From Corinectria fuckeliana (lineage: Eukaryota; Ascomycota; Sordariomycetes; Hypocreales; Nectriaceae): 64,000 nucleotides of DNA. A program made the translations under genes and the position numbers. The notes beneath the pieces are model-generated. The model was not told where the DNA came from, searched no databases, and worked only from the letters and a program-made list of their open reading frames with translations. Location of the stretch: contig WPDH01000238.1 of assembly GCA_019137255.1 (NCBI GenBank), positions 62,001-126,000 of the forward strand, in the 5' to 3' direction. This document shows, piece by piece, positions 20,593 through 32,140 of the stretch (positions within the stretch are counted from its first letter, which is position 1; each line of letters opens with the position of its first letter).

Positions 20593-23053
20593 TTACCACA
20601 TAAACCGTTGTAGACGACCCTCATCAAGCAGACTCCCATCCTCTGCTCTCCACAGGTATGGCTTACAGAGGAACATGTACCCCGTCACCACATTGATGGC
20701 GACGAACCAAGCGGTCTCAAGAATGAGACGCAGATCATAAGTCTCAAAGAACTTCATCGCCCTTCTCAAACTCGGGCGCGAATTGAGGCTATCGAGTAAG
20801 GGGCTCGACCGCTCGTGATCGTGCAGTCGCCATCCCGGCACCAACAGGCGCCACATGACCCACGGGATGATGAAGTACCGCGGCTCCACTAGCGGAGCGG
20901 TGACGAGCGAGAGCGACGTGGCGAGCAGGAAGATGAGGCCCGTGGAGGTGGACGCCGGCTCAACAGAAAACAGCATGGGATCGTCGCCGAGTTCCCTTCG
21001 TTGCTCCCGCAGCTGCTCCGCCGCAACCTGTGGCGACGCCTCACGAACGGCCACGGTCTGTCTGGGCAATTCCCCGCGCCTGATCCAGAACGGATTGCTC
21101 ATGAAGGGGGCGCTTTGCAAGGCCGTGTAGTAGGCGGAGCACGCGTTGCTGTGGCAGATGTGAAACCACGGCGAGCAGCCCGCCATGGTGCCCCACGCCA
21201 TCCAGCGGCTGAAGGTGTACGGGACGACGAGGACGTACCGGATCCATGACGCCCGGCGGATGGTGTACCGGAAGACGTAGAACATGTAGTGCCGGTTGTC
21301 GGCGAGGGTGAAGGGGTGGACGATGGTGTTGTATCTGACGATGAGCACCGAGAGGACGACGGTGGCCAGGAGATAGAAGGACCAGTGAAGCTTGAAGTTG
21401 AACATGGCTTCCAACGTACTCAAGGGCCGGGAAAGAGTTGGTGGAGAGGTTGGCTGAGGAGCTTCGTCGTCAGTGGGTGGCCTCCTTGGCTTCCCTTTGC
21501 TGCTCGCACCACGCCTCGAGCTTCCTCCCCGCGATTTGAAGCTATCCCCAGTAAAACAGCTGGCCTGCGACCCACGCGAGCTGATCATCCTGACCGTGCG
21601 GGTGGCGAAATTGACAAGCGGGAAAGCATAGGGCAGCAAAAGCGGCAGAGAGAAGAACGCAAAGAAAGCCCAGATGTAGAGCATCTGCGGGAGATGGATC
21701 GTGGCGACATGGTTGGACTTGTCCCCTGGCCCCTAGTTAGTCGCGCACTTCGGACCTCGATGCCGCAAAACTCACCGAGGACAACGCCGCCGTTCCAGAG
21801 CACAAACGAGCCGAAAGAGATGAGGACCGCAACGTAAGGCCATGTTTGCCTGATGACATGGATAGGATTGCACAGCGCTGCGACGCCTAGGCTGAGGACG
21901 CAGAACAGCATGTCTGTTGCTCTGGTCAGTTGCGAGAGCAGGAGCACGGAAGTTTTCAACTTTTCAACTTACCATCTGGGAACATCATGTGTAGAGGCGG
22001 GTCGTGGACATCTCCAAGGGAGTACCTCCACGCGTAGTACTTCAACTGCTCGGTAAGGGTCGACATCATGGGCTGGTCCACCCGCTCCGGTCTCAGTGTC
22101 TTGACGGCGTGAACTGCTTCCAGGCCGCCCATGTAGACGACCACCCAGAACACGTTCGTCTGGCGCATAAACAGCGTCAAAATTCCTAGGCCAATCGTAG
22201 CCAAGTCGGAAAAGAACGAGCTCCGGTCCCGGCCTAGCCTTCGCAGGTGGTTCAAGTAGGCGCCCAGGACAACGGCCGTGGAGGCAACGTCGGTGTAGTA
22301 GAGACCCGAGAAGAAGAACAGCACCGGGAACAGGGCGACGTTGAACGCAGAGTGGAGGGAGTACTGCGAGTACACCTGCAGCCGCGTCAACGAGTGCGCC
22401 TCGTCAAGACGCGCTTCGATCTCGTGGCGGCACTGGAGGGCCAAGTAGGCTAGGACTATGAGCGCGATGGCGCTGGCGGCTCGGAGACTTGGGACGTCGC
22501 AGAGATACGAAGCCGCAGAGTTTCCGGGTTTGATCACGCCTGGAATCAGGAGTGACAGGAGATAGCTGCTCATAGTCAGTGCTTGACCCGAGGGGAGATG
22601 TCTCATCAGACATACAGTCCAGGGGGCGTGGTGAGCTTGTCATCCCACTCCTGAAACCTGCCTTCGCAGTATAGTTGCGCCTGCGGGATATGAAAAATCT
22701 CATCCTGCCATTTCATCAGCATCAAAAACGTGAAGGCACGTTCGCGTTGGGAGACTCACCAAATACGGTTCCGGAACGACGGCTGTGACGATGTACAACC
22801 ACGAGAAACACGCAACGGCTAGGGTTGCAGGGAAGATGCCAGCCCACCGCGGGAACAAGCCCTCGGGCCTCTTGAACACCCAAAAGTAAGACGGCAGTAT
22901 CAAGAGACCAGCGGAAGCCGCCCAGAACGAATAGGCCGGCGCATCGAGGGCGGTGGTGTCCATGTTGACAAGTGTCGCGCAAGAGAGGGACAGAGAGGCG
23001 CGAGAAGATCTTGAATCAACGGCACGAAATAGGGACGAAAGTTGGACACCCAT
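20593..23053 (-). CDS. ALG10: Dolichyl-phosphoglucose alpha-1,2-glucosyltransferase ALG10/DIE2
   Basis: Exons: 22760-23053, 22616-22704, 21973-22565, 21776-21913 and 20593-21725, giving 748 residues. Introns are 50-59 bp and all GT-AG. ALG10 adds the terminal alpha-1,2-linked glucose to the lipid-linked N-glycan precursor in the ER lumen. The signature appears across the first junctions: PEPYL-DEIFHIPQAQLYCEGRFQEWDDKLTTPPGL-YLLSLLIPG, with the acidic DE pair and the TTPPGLY loop typical of the family. Further stretches such as FFFSGLYYTDVAST, FMRQTNVFWVVVYMGG and DPPLHMMFPDDMLFCVLSLG also fit. Twelve or so membrane helices are expected. Residues near 520-570 hold a Ser/Arg/Lys-rich cytosolic loop, probably a fungal insertion. 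The start is uncertain: an in-frame ATG 30 codons downstream (MDTTALDAPAYSFW, at 22963) is an equally plausible beginning. Confidence 0.9.
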
Positions 23054-23533
23054 GGGGCATCAAATTCAGAGCTGCTGCCTGATCGGTGAACAGTACCTGA
23101 AGAGTTGAGGTGATGCTGAGTTTAGGTGTTAACAACTGAGATCCATGCGACAGTGCTTAGAAGGTAGAGAAGCACTGTGCCACAAGCGGCGATTGGTGCT
23201 TAATCAACCGTCATGGCTACCATCTGAGGTGGCATTACTTTGCATGAATACGATATAGCTATTTAGCGATAATCATCTTCAGCCTGAGTGATTAAGATAT
23301 TTTTGGCCGAGCTATCTTAGAGTCAATTGCTCTGAGCACAATTCTATTCAGGCATTGAAGCGTGGCGCATTACAACTACAGATCCAGCCAATCACGGCCC
23401 CAGGATTTCACAGCACATAACAAAAACTGAGGCTCAGAACAAGTCTATTTGGGAAATCTTATACAAGGAGCGCCGCCCAAGCCGCGAAGACGGGCATCGA
23501 TACACTTCTAACGCTTGTCGTCCACCAGAGGAT
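23054..23533. other. Short intergenic stretch
   Basis: This lies upstream of ALG10 and downstream of QCR10. It is moderately AT-rich with no supported gene. Confidence 0.5.
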
Positions 23534-24388
23534 CTAGAAGGGCTGTAGCATGATTTAGCACGTGTCGATGGAGCGCGGGGGACGTGGGCAATACTCACGC
23601 TGTCGGCGGGGTGGACCTCCTTCTTGAAGAAGTCGGCCACGTACGGGATCTTCTGCAATGATGTTAGCGCTGTCGAGGGGTTTCCTTGACGCTCCGGGTT
23701 CACATACAAACAAAATGTCACGCTGGACACGGGGGATGCCGGAGGCGAAGAGAAGAACACCGACGGCGGCGGGGGCGCCGTACAAGGCCAGGCGAGAGCC
23801 GCTGTTCCAACGATCAGCGCTGAGATTTGACGACATATTCCAAGATCCAAGTGCAGTTTTCAAAGTCCCGAATCCCAAGCCATAGCTCGCTCGTCTCATA
23901 TAATGTTTGTAGATCCTGCCGTTGATTCGAGATAACCCGCGGCTTGTCTCGGCGGAGCGGAAGGGCCCCCGTGGACTCCATTCAATTGCGACTTCTGGGC
24001 GTCGGACCGTACAGAAGGCGAGGAAATAGAAACTCACGTTCGGAAAGCGCTCTTGGCAGTGAAGCCGAGGAAGTTGGGCTGAGCCTGGTACCTGAGGTCA
24101 AACCGTTAGCCAAATCGTTCCCGTCGTCCGCATCAGCGCACTCGAGAGCCAGTCTGTTCGGGCCGTAGGTTGCAGGAATGGGTTCGAATTCGACGCATCG
24201 GTACCCGGGAGCCGGTCTGGAGGGCACGTACTTGGGGCCGAAGGAGCTCTTGAACTCCGCGGCGCGGAAGGGGGTCTGCAGGCGAAATCAGGTCAGCGCT
24301 CCGGAGATGTTGAGGGTGGCACGCCAATTCGGCAGCCCCAACTATGAAGGCTTCGACGCGAGAAAAGAGGACATACAGCGGACACCAT
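23534..24388 (-). CDS. QCR10: Ubiquinol-cytochrome c reductase subunit 10 (complex III)
   Basis: Six exons: 24377-24388, 24232-24275, 24038-24091, 23708-23801, 23599-23652 and 23534-23542, giving 88 residues, the usual size. The spliced protein reads MVSATPFRAAEF-KSSFGPKYQAQPNFLGF-TAKSAFRTGSRLALYG-APAAVGVLLFASGIPRV-QRDILFKIPYVADFFKKE-VHPADSPF. The single membrane helix AAVGVLLFASGIP, the GIPRVQRDIL stretch and the ending PADSPF (as in fungal subunits ending SDNPF) identify it. It stabilises the Rieske protein side of the bc1 complex in the inner mitochondrial membrane. Only a third of the locus is coding. The first exon holds four codons (MVSA) and the last only PF plus stop, so automatic prediction is likely to miss or misbuild it. 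It shares a 291-bp divergent upstream region with MED4. Confidence 0.88.
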
Positions 24389-24679
24389 CTTGGCTGTTGG
24401 GGCGGTAGGGGCCTTGTTCGTCGTTCAATTGCTCGTTGAATTCGTCTTCCAAAGGAACCGTCTTGAATGCGCGAGTTTGCCGGACGGGAAAGACCGGGTT
24501 CGGCCTGAGGCGTGAAAACAAAGCTGACGGTTGCCCAATCATGTGGCTGATTAGAGACCCACCTTCAGGTGAGAGCTCTCCCTCCCCAATGCCCGTACGT
24601 CTTAGCATCTTCATTTCAAGTACAAAGGACCGGACGTTGGAAACCTAACATCGATTGCTGCGAAATTGACTGCCTCAGA
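24389..24679. promoter_or_regulatory. Divergent promoter region of QCR10 and MED4
   Basis: The two starts are 291 bp apart and face away from each other, so both promoters must lie here or overlap the neighbour's transcribed region. I see no clear TATA box; both genes are housekeeping types for which TATA-less promoters are common. Confidence 0.6.
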
Positions 24680-25715
24680 ATGGACACGCTTATCGACGCC
24701 CGTTTTGAGCGGCTGGAGAAGGCCTTGGCAAACTTGATCGACTCGGTCACGAAATACCATCCTTCGACCGTCTACGGCCACGAACTCGAACTCGCAGACG
24801 CTGAGCTGAGCAAAGGCCTCGAAGAAGGTGAGTCGCGATACCTCCCATCTGCCTGAAATGAAAATGATTTGCTGAAAGAGGCCCCTAGTTCAAACCCACC
24901 AGAACAATTATCTGCGAATCCAGCACCTGCGTGAATCCTCCGCGGTCCTCGACACCCAGATCCGCGACACCCTGTCCAGCCTGGCCACCACGCGCAAGGA
25001 CATCGTCACGACGCAGACGACCACCTTCCCCGCCGGGCCCATCTACTCCATCGCGTACGAGGAGCTGCTCCGCTATGCTCGCCGCATCAGCAAGACCACC
25101 ATGCCCCCCGCCGGCACCATCAACGCGCTGCCACCCTCGCCGGGTATCCAGACGCCCCTGCCCGACTCGCAGGCGATGACGCCCTCGGCGGTCCCTTCGT
25201 CGCAGGTCCAGAGCCCGGCAGTCCTGAACGGCACGCCGCAGACGACCTCGGAGCTCACAACCCAGCAGACCACCCTGTCCGCCAACACTATCCTACCTGA
25301 AGTCATGAGCCAGTACCTCAACCCGCTATCTGGTCAACCCTTCTTCCCCTGGCCGCTCGAGGATAAGATCCGCGCTGGGTCGTTGGCGTCGAACCAGGTC
25401 CTCGCCGAGCAGGGCATCGACCCCAAAGGCTATGACCCTGTCGAGGAGGAGGAGCGCTTGCGTCGTGAGGAAGAAGAGCGCAAGGAGAAGGAGGAGAAGG
25501 AGCGGCTTGAATTGGAGGAGCGCGAGAGGAAGATGCGCGAAGAGAGGGAGCGCGCCTGGCGGCAGCGAGAAAAGGAGCAGGAGGAGTGGCGGCGGGCCAG
25601 CATCGCTGGCGGTCCATCGCAGCCTCCTGCTGCCGGAGGTTCCACCAGTGGCCCGACGAAGCAGTTCCAGTTCACCAACTTGGACGATTTGGATGATGAT
25701 GACGACGAGGATTGA
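24680..25715 (+). CDS. MED4: Mediator complex subunit 4
   Basis: Exons 24680-24827 and 24889-25715 surround a 61-bp intron (GTGAGT donor, CCCTAG acceptor) and give 324 residues. MED4 is part of the Mediator middle module that links activators to RNA polymerase II. Residues 1-100 form the helical N-terminus: MDTLIDARFERLEKALANLIDSV, then NNYLRIQHLRESSAVLDTQIRDTLSSLATTRKDI. The diagnostic MED4 segment IYSIAYEELLRYARRISKTTMPPAG follows at about 105-130, then the conserved FPWPLEDKIRAGSLASNQVLAEQGIDP near 225. A charged coiled coil (EEEERLRREEEERKEKEEKERLELEERERKMREERERAWRQREK) and an Asp-rich tail end the protein. Length and domain order are normal for Pezizomycotina. Confidence 0.92.
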
Positions 25716-26056
25716 GCTACACGAGACATGGCATATCTGCACTTAATAACTGCATACCTACACTCATAATACCCAACTTTTGGCACACCAGATGTTGTAC
25801 TTATGTTTTTCCTTTGATTGCCTCTTAAGTGATAAAATCTACAGACCACTGATACAAAACCCAAACATCACCACATCCCTCGACGCCGTCCGTCAACTTT
25901 CTCCAGCGAGCCTACAGCCCGGGCTGAGAATCCACGACTTGAACCGCAAGCCCTAGACGCTGGTCGTACATGTATTTTTTACAGACTCCCCAGGTTCTAG
26001 ACATCATGAGCTCTCCATCATCACGGCCTTTCCTAGGCCTTGCGAGTGCCGAGCGC
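25716..26056. other. Convergent 3' flanks
   Basis: The 341 bp between the ends of MED4 and the TM9 gene hold no supported gene. Confidence 0.5.
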
Positions 26057-28046
26057 TTAGTCAATCTTGATGGAAGCGTAGATTTTCCTGACGAACCACC
26101 AACTTGAGAAGTAGCCGATGGAACCTGCGAGTACTGTTAGTCGCGGATGCGCATAGTTAAGTTCGACATTCGGGGTACATACCAGCAAGGATGAAGAAGA
26201 GGAAGGAGATGATGGCGCTGTAGCCGATGTAGAGCACAGTACCGGCCAGGCCACCAAGCTGGACCTTGGTGACAAGGTAAAGCAGGCAGTTGAGGAAGAT
26301 ATAGCCACCGCTCATACCAGCAGCAAGGAATGACCTCCACTGCCAGTTGTAGTCCTCGGAGCAGAGTAGGAAGTACACCATGAGGATGGTGACAGCCGCG
26401 CAAACAACGATCATCAGACCGTAACAGAGGAAGAGGAATCCAAACATGTAGTAGATCCTGCTGAACCAGATGGAGCTCATGATGAAGTAAAGCTCAACAA
26501 AGATAGCACCGAAAGGCAGGAGACCGACAATCAACATGCTGGGGAAGGGCTTCAGGTAGGTGCTAACTGGGGGAATCTGGCGAGGGATCTGGTTGGTGCG
26601 CACGGGAGCCTCGAACTGGGGAGCACGGAAGCCGAGCCAAGAACCGGCAAAAGACAAGGGAATGGAGATGATGAACCAGATACCAACAATAACGAGCATG
26701 GTGGTGAAGGGAACAGCACCAGAGGACTGCTTGGCCCAGAGGAAGAGGTTCAGGAGGAAGAAGGCACAGAAAATAATGGCGGGAACCAAGATGGGGGTGA
26801 GCATGATGTTGAGCTTCCACTTCTCGCCCTGCCAAGCCTTGTAGGTTCTGGCAGAGACGTAACCGCCGACGAAGCCAAGGACGGTATAAAGAAGGATCAT
26901 GATGGTACCCAGAGATCCACGGTTGGAAGGAGAGAGAAAGCCAAGGAGAGCGAAAATGATGGTGCAGCCAGTCATGACGAAGATTTGAGCACCGTTGCCC
27001 ACAAATATGGAGAGAAGAAGAGGTCGCGAAGGGCTTCGGAAAACGTCACCGTGGACGAGCTTCCAACCGGAATCTTCCTGAACACCATCCTCAAGAGCTC
27101 CGTTACCACCAAGGTCATCGAGGTCGAGCTGGTCCAGGCGGTTGTAGCGCGCAATGTCCTTCTTGAGAGCTCGGACCAAGATGGACATGACAGTGAGGAC
27201 CAAGATGACGACAATAATGGCAGTGTCAATGAGCCAGAACCAGTGGATCTTGGGGTCAAAGACGTGCAGGTACTTGTCCCATCGTGTGGCCCAAGCAGTC
27301 TCGGACTTGCGCCAGTACACGCTGTAGCTGAACTGGATGTCTTGGGATTTGCCCTCCGTGCTACCAAAGACGATGGGCTGGTGTTCGGTGTTGCAGTCCA
27401 CCTTGCCATCATACTTGATAGAATTGGGCTGGACGACAACGCCAACCACGCGGAGCTGGTTCGCATCACGATTGACTTCATGGTACTCGACAATAATGTC
27501 GTAGTGGTTGTTGAAAAGAATGTTATCGTTCTCATCATCCTGCCCGAGCAAGAAGCCAGAGCTGTAGAAGACGGTTCCAGTAAGCTGGTCTTGGATCTGT
27601 TGACCGGCCGGGAGCCCGTCCACAAGCCAGTTCAAGCTGTAGCCCTGCTCAATACGCTTCTTGACAAATTGCACAGAATGTTCGTCGTATGTGGCCTTGC
27701 ATAAGGGCTTGCACGTCTCATTCTGGCCCATCTTGAGCTCGAAAGGGGAGGTCATGATCCTGTCTCCGAAGAGGATACTGCCAAGACTTTCCGACACATA
27801 CTGGGGACCGCCCTCGGGCTTGCAGAACTTAAACGCGGGGTGGTAGTAGTCGTAGGAGACGACGGAGTGCAATCGAGAGTCTTGCGGCGCGGCGACGGGC
27901 TTGATGCTGTTGACGTATAGGGGGACGTTGTCGCCTTGCTTGTACGAGGTCGGCGCGACGCCGGGCAGGTAGAAGGCAGACGCGAGCTGAGGCGCGGCTA
28001 GCAGCGTGGTGAGGAGCGCCGAGGGCGCGAAGTCGCGGAAATGCAT
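26057..28046 (-). CDS. TM9 superfamily / EMP70 endomembrane protein
   Basis: Exons 26183-28046 and 26057-26124 flank a 58-bp intron (GTATGT donor, CGCAG acceptor) and give 643 residues. The protein starts with a signal peptide (SALLTTLLAAPQLASAFYLPG), continues with a luminal domain of about 250 residues, and has nine membrane helices from about 280 to the end. Family stretches seen are FYLPGVAPTSYKQGDNVPLYVNSI, WLVDGLPAGQQIQD, HGDVFRSPSRPLLLSIFVGNGAQI, FVGGYVSARTYKAW and SEDYNWQWRSFLAAG. The last exon supplies YFSSWWFVRKIYASIKID, ending in the KxD-type signal that holds the family in the Golgi through COPI. TM9 proteins act in sorting of membrane cargo with Gly-rich helices, in cell adhesion and in metal balance. 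The intron hides the retention signal in a 23-codon exon. Confidence 0.93.
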
Positions 28047-29563
28047 GCTGAAATGGAGGAAGAAGCTATATCATGTGAGGATTGTCGAGGTGGGAAATAA
28101 AAGGAGCGTCGCCAAAGGGAGGTGTCAGCTTCGGTGGATTGCTGCCTGGGGCGTCGACGGCGCGGCGGAGCGACGATCGAGAGCTCCCAGAGACGATTCG
28201 CTAGGTAGAAGGCGCAAACGGATTCCAAGCCGTGATCGCACGGGTGAATGGCTGGCTCCAGATCGGAATGGGAATGGATCGATAGAGGTTTAGGATGCGT
28301 ATGGCCTCGGTGGTTGAGTCAAGCCGGCGAGAAGGCTGCAAGAGGCAAGAGTGAGACAGATGCCAACTCTGTATCAGGAGCTTGGGAGGCCACTTCGACA
28401 CAGCCGCATTATCTGGCCAACCTAAAGTTCCAGCTAAAAAAAAGTCAGCTTAGTCAGGGGTAGGCCCGGAAGATTCCTGATCCGGAACATGGGGATCTGC
28501 ACCGCAATGGATCCGACCTGGAGCTACGGAGTAGATAAGCCGGCGTCCACTGTGCCGGCTTCCGATGGACTGTCTGATGCCCCGAATTTTGGTAAAAACA
28601 CGCTCCAAAGACTGGCTCGGTTCGTTAGCCCTTGAGAATAGTCCTGTAGGCAATCTGTCGACTTTCAACGGGGCTTTTGGCGCGCAGAACCCAGTTGAAA
28701 CAGCCCAGTCGACGATGACGAAACTTGAAACTACGACGGAACCACTAACACCGATTCGGATTTTGATCGCTTCTTAGCGGGAAACAACGAATTTCTTTCT
28801 TATTAGTCCAACACCTGCTCCACGCGTAATAGCTACCCGTTGACTTACGTGATAGAAAGGCGAGCATGGCGTTAAGTGTGAAGCAAGCACACTCACAGTC
28901 TGTCCATTACTTCAAGTCAGAGTCTGTCCTGCATTGTGTCTATGATGCAACACTGATGCTGGTAATGTTCCAGATATGAGCGGGGTTCTTGAAGATGGCC
29001 TGTACAATTATTGATAGGGAAACAGCCGCTATGCTAAAGGCGCCTACAGCGGCAAGTTGGATAGTGTGTGTGGAAAATAAGGCTTCTCAAGCGGTGATGG
29101 CAGTACCCCGGGACGAGGACAGCCCCCGAGCAGTGTGTTTGGTGCAAGCTCTGCTTCAACTATTACAAGTCCAGAAATAGTCAAGCTAGAACCGTACCTA
29201 GGTTTTGGATTGAAATGGCCGAGTGTCAAGACTACTCATTTACTGGCGAACGTCCAATCGAAAGGATCATCTTAACCAACATAGAGGTCTCGATCGCCCT
29301 ATCCGGTTCCATTGCAAATTGGCTCGTGAAACCCATTCACTCCTCCCAAGACTTGCTTTTCATCTTCCGTCAACGAGCAAATATTACCCTGGTTGAGGAT
29401 ATCGATAACTAAGGAGTTGTGGACTATTTGGGCTGTATGATATTTCTATAGTAAGAAGTATCAGTTTATAGCCCGAATAGCACGACTCTAACTAAGATCG
29501 CCGTGTCAACGTAATTATCCATGACTACACTAGACTCGAGCGAGAAATAGCCACTTTATCAAC
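28047..29563. other. 1.5-kb intergenic region
   Basis: The left part is the upstream region of the TM9 gene. From about 28780 rightwards base composition becomes less GC-rich, marking the entry into a decayed patch. No coding sequence is supported; the 65-codon frame at 29215-29412 resembles nothing known to me. Confidence 0.5.
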
Positions 29564-30000
29564 ATGCAGAGAGTCTTGAGCATTGAGCCAACTGACAAAG
29601 ACCTTCGACGTCAGGCCCGGATCATCTACGGGTCTGATGTTAGCCACGCCCAAACAGCCGCCGACGACAATGATTGGCATCGCTGTATTACCTATCTAGC
29701 AATCCTACTGTCAGCAGCCATGGCGACCACCAGGAACTAAGAGAAATCGGAGACCAATACTGGATTCTCGAAGCCTGGTCCTTAGTGATGAAAGTAGGCA
29801 GCTTTTTCGTCAGCGATCTAAACTTCTACCGATAGATCACAAGGGAGCTAGGCCGATGGGTCACAGCGACAATGTCACCACACGATCCCGCTTGCCACGT
29901 TCCGGCTGACAAGGAGATCCAGCATTACGCCCGCCAGATCACGTTCAACGAGTAAGATGCCTTTTTTGAGTGGCTGAATGGATTACCAAGGTGCCCCAAT
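29564..30000 (+). pseudogene. Relic of a fungal nuclear-protein-like gene (TADN motif fragments)
   Basis: One frame from ATG 29564 reads MQRVLSIEPTDKDLRRQARI-IYGSDVSHAQTAADDNDWHR. A second, from about 29800, reads FFVSDLNFYR-stop-ITRELGRWVTATMSPHDP-ACHVPADKEIQHYARQITFNE-stop. Both match, from memory, segments of a fungal family with the pattern PTD-ELQ-QAR-I-YDDDDPWNQTAADN-EWL found in putative DNA-binding proteins, but as two separated copies of the same kind of segment. The pieces are in different places with stops (TAG after FYR, TAA after FNE), so the gene is dead or badly truncated. The family assignment is from recall and moderate at best. Confidence 0.45.
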
Positions 30001-30330
30001 GATGCTTCCTTAAATTAGACGTCTGGAAGGTTCCAAGCGTGACGTGGGGATTCTGAGAGAGTCAAGCATCGCTTCTTTAGCATGTAACCAAGAGCCGAGA
30101 ACAACCTCACTCACTATCTAGCACTGCAATTTATTGTGGAACAGCATCTTCAAATGATGTCCCCGTGGTACTTAGGACTGTTAACGAGTCTTGCCTTCGA
30201 CGGGAATTGTCTTATTCTCAGGTGTATTATTCTCTGGTGTATTGACCACCGCGGATGAGCCTGTAATGATAAAGTTGCTTCTAGAGCCTCTAGAGGGATG
30301 GCGGGTTTGAAGGGTTCCCTTCTTCTAAGC
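30001..30330. other. Short intergenic stretch, nothing seen
   Basis: No open frame or repeat of note lies between the relic and the TatD-type gene. Confidence 0.45.
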
Positions 30331-31509
30331 CTAACCAAACACAAATTCCTGGTAGTTTGATGCTATCCTACTCACGCCGGCATCGAGGTCCCAACCTTTG
30401 ACCTCACAGATCATGCGGTACATCTCCTCCAGCTCGGAATCCATTCGATCCCCGGCAGTGTGAAGGTCACTCTCGACGAGTACTCGGTTGTCCGGCACCA
30501 ATTTGACTGCGTCTGCAGTCTTAGCTCTCGCAGCCTCCGAGGAGAGATTGTTGGTCTTTGAGAAAGAGAAGTAGATCTTGGCTGGGATATGTGGTCTTAG
30601 ATATTGCTTCACGGCGTCGGATTTGCCGCTGAAAGAGTGAAGGCACATGCGGGGCGGATATGGCTTTCCCTGCTTCTCATCACTTGTGTCGTCTTCCGTT
30701 TGGTCTTTGCGCTGTTTTTGCTGTGCGCGTCGGCCCTTGAGCTCATGACCTTTCCATGAGCTCGTCAAGAAGTCGTATAACACCCCATGGACCTGGACCC
30801 CATGCACGCTCACTGCTCTGCCTAGCTCACCGGCCAGCCTTAGGTGTGCCATCAGAACGGCCTTTTGATGCGGCATCTGAATATTGTGCGGACTCAGCGG
30901 TCGTCGCTCCCGGCCTCCAGGAGTCCGAGCTGGATCTCGGGCAGCTTTTGCTTCTGGCTGCCACTGCATTGGAAGGCGGAAAGGCTTATCGAGGCCAATT
31001 TCGCCAACCATTGCTAGCGGATCAGCCTGAAGCCGCAGTCTTGTTTCAGTGATAAAGGTCGAGAGGGGTATAGGCGTTGGCAGGTCTTGCCAGAAGGTCG
31101 GATCTTCAGGACTAGGCGTAAGCACTGCTTTGTAATGCCTTCCCTTCGCAGCCTCGAGGTCTTCTGATGGTGTGTACGTGGGCTCATCGCTGGAGTCATC
31201 GTAGAGCTCATGGCAGAACCAAGGATGTCTTCCGTACCCAGCTACGACAGTAGTTTTGTCTCGCGAGAAGCACTCCGGGCTTTTTACAGCGTGAGCGGCC
31301 GCTAGGTCTGCGACAAACGACTGGTCTTGGGTTCGGGTTGCCATAACAGCTACTGATCGAGCCTTCATACTCGGCAAGTCAGAAGCTGAGAGTATTCGCT
31401 CAGCGACGTGGTTGTGGGCATCGAAAACGCCGATGTGCCAAGGAAAGGGGTCGTCATATTGGCGCGGCGGCTCTGGCACCGCATCGTGTTCTTGGCCTTG
31501 CAAACACAT
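30331..31509 (-). CDS. TatD-family metal-dependent hydrolase (Scn1-like)
   Basis: A single exon encodes 392 residues. The TIM-barrel metal site is visible: FDAHNH (Asp30, His32, His34), GEIGLDK with the bridging Glu at 170, HGVQVHG near 235, MCLHSFSG near 290, and LVESDLH near 345. The ending ISRIASNYQEFVFG is the usual last helix (N-ARFF type). Family members are 3'-5' DNases or phosphodiesterases; the fission yeast relative Scn1 interacts with Cut9. The insertion of about 35 charged residues (KGRRAQQKQRKDQTEDDTSDEK) before the fifth strand is a fungal feature. The N-terminal 20 residues are not conserved-looking, so the true start may be later, although no other Met precedes the metal motif. 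Cytosolic or nuclear location is expected. Confidence 0.85.
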   Translation of the reverse strand: MCLQGQEHDAVPEPPRQYDDPFPWHIGVFDAHNHVAERILSASDLPSMKARSVAVMATRTQDQSFVADLAAAHAVKSPECFSRDKTTVVAGYGRHPWFCHELYDDSSDEPTYTPSEDLEAAKGRHYKAVLTPSPEDPTFWQDLPTPIPLSTFITETRLRLQADPLAMVGEIGLDKPFRLPMQWQPEAKAARDPARTPGGRERRPLSPHNIQMPHQKAVLMAHLRLAGELGRAVSVHGVQVHGVLYDFLTSSWKGHELKGRRAQQKQRKDQTEDDTSDEKQGKPYPPRMCLHSFSGKSDAVKQYLRPHIPAKIYFSFSKTNNLSSEAARAKTADAVKLVPDNRVLVESDLHTAGDRMDSELEEMYRMICEVKGWDLDAGVSRIASNYQEFVFG

Positions 31510-32140
31510 TGTGGCGGTGGCAAGTTCTTGACGTAGATAAGCCTGTTCTGTTGTCTTGTTGGATGATTAAATGTGTATTATTGTGATATCTTGAGCTTTT
31601 AAGGGCCTAAGGAAATTGTGAGTCACCACAGCTCTGAGGCTGTGGGCTGTATCATCAGTAATAGCGCTGACGTAATAAGATACCGTTTCTGGCGTTTTAA
31701 ACTAGCATGATGAGATCATTGACTCAGAATAATAAAAGAAAAGAAAATTATTTTGGAGTTTACGGACTGTTGCGGAAACCACTTGTTGAGGACCTGTGGA
31801 TAATATTTGGTGTTAGCCCCGGGTTGAAGTCAAGCCAGCTGAGCAGCATGGCGCTGCCTTTCAGTTCTTAGGCAAGAACAAGGATAAAATAATTGCCCTG
31901 GATCTGCATCACGTGTACATGGAAATCTCTTACAATATTCAAAGGTAGGAGTTGATAAAGATTGCCATGTAATCCATTCTCATATTGTGGCACCATACTC
32001 AAGCTGAGTCTTGATTTGCTTTCCACAGACAGGCACGTATAGTGACATGATGGCACCGCCTAATAATTCTGCTGCTTCGATCGGGAACACTCCTCTTGCA
32101 ACCATTACTAAGTACTTACAGCGAGTTCCGAGCTGTCTAG
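31510..32140. other. Intergenic stretch, AT-richer
   Basis: This 631-bp interval is visibly richer in A and T than the coding DNA around it, with no supported gene or repeat. Confidence 0.5.
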
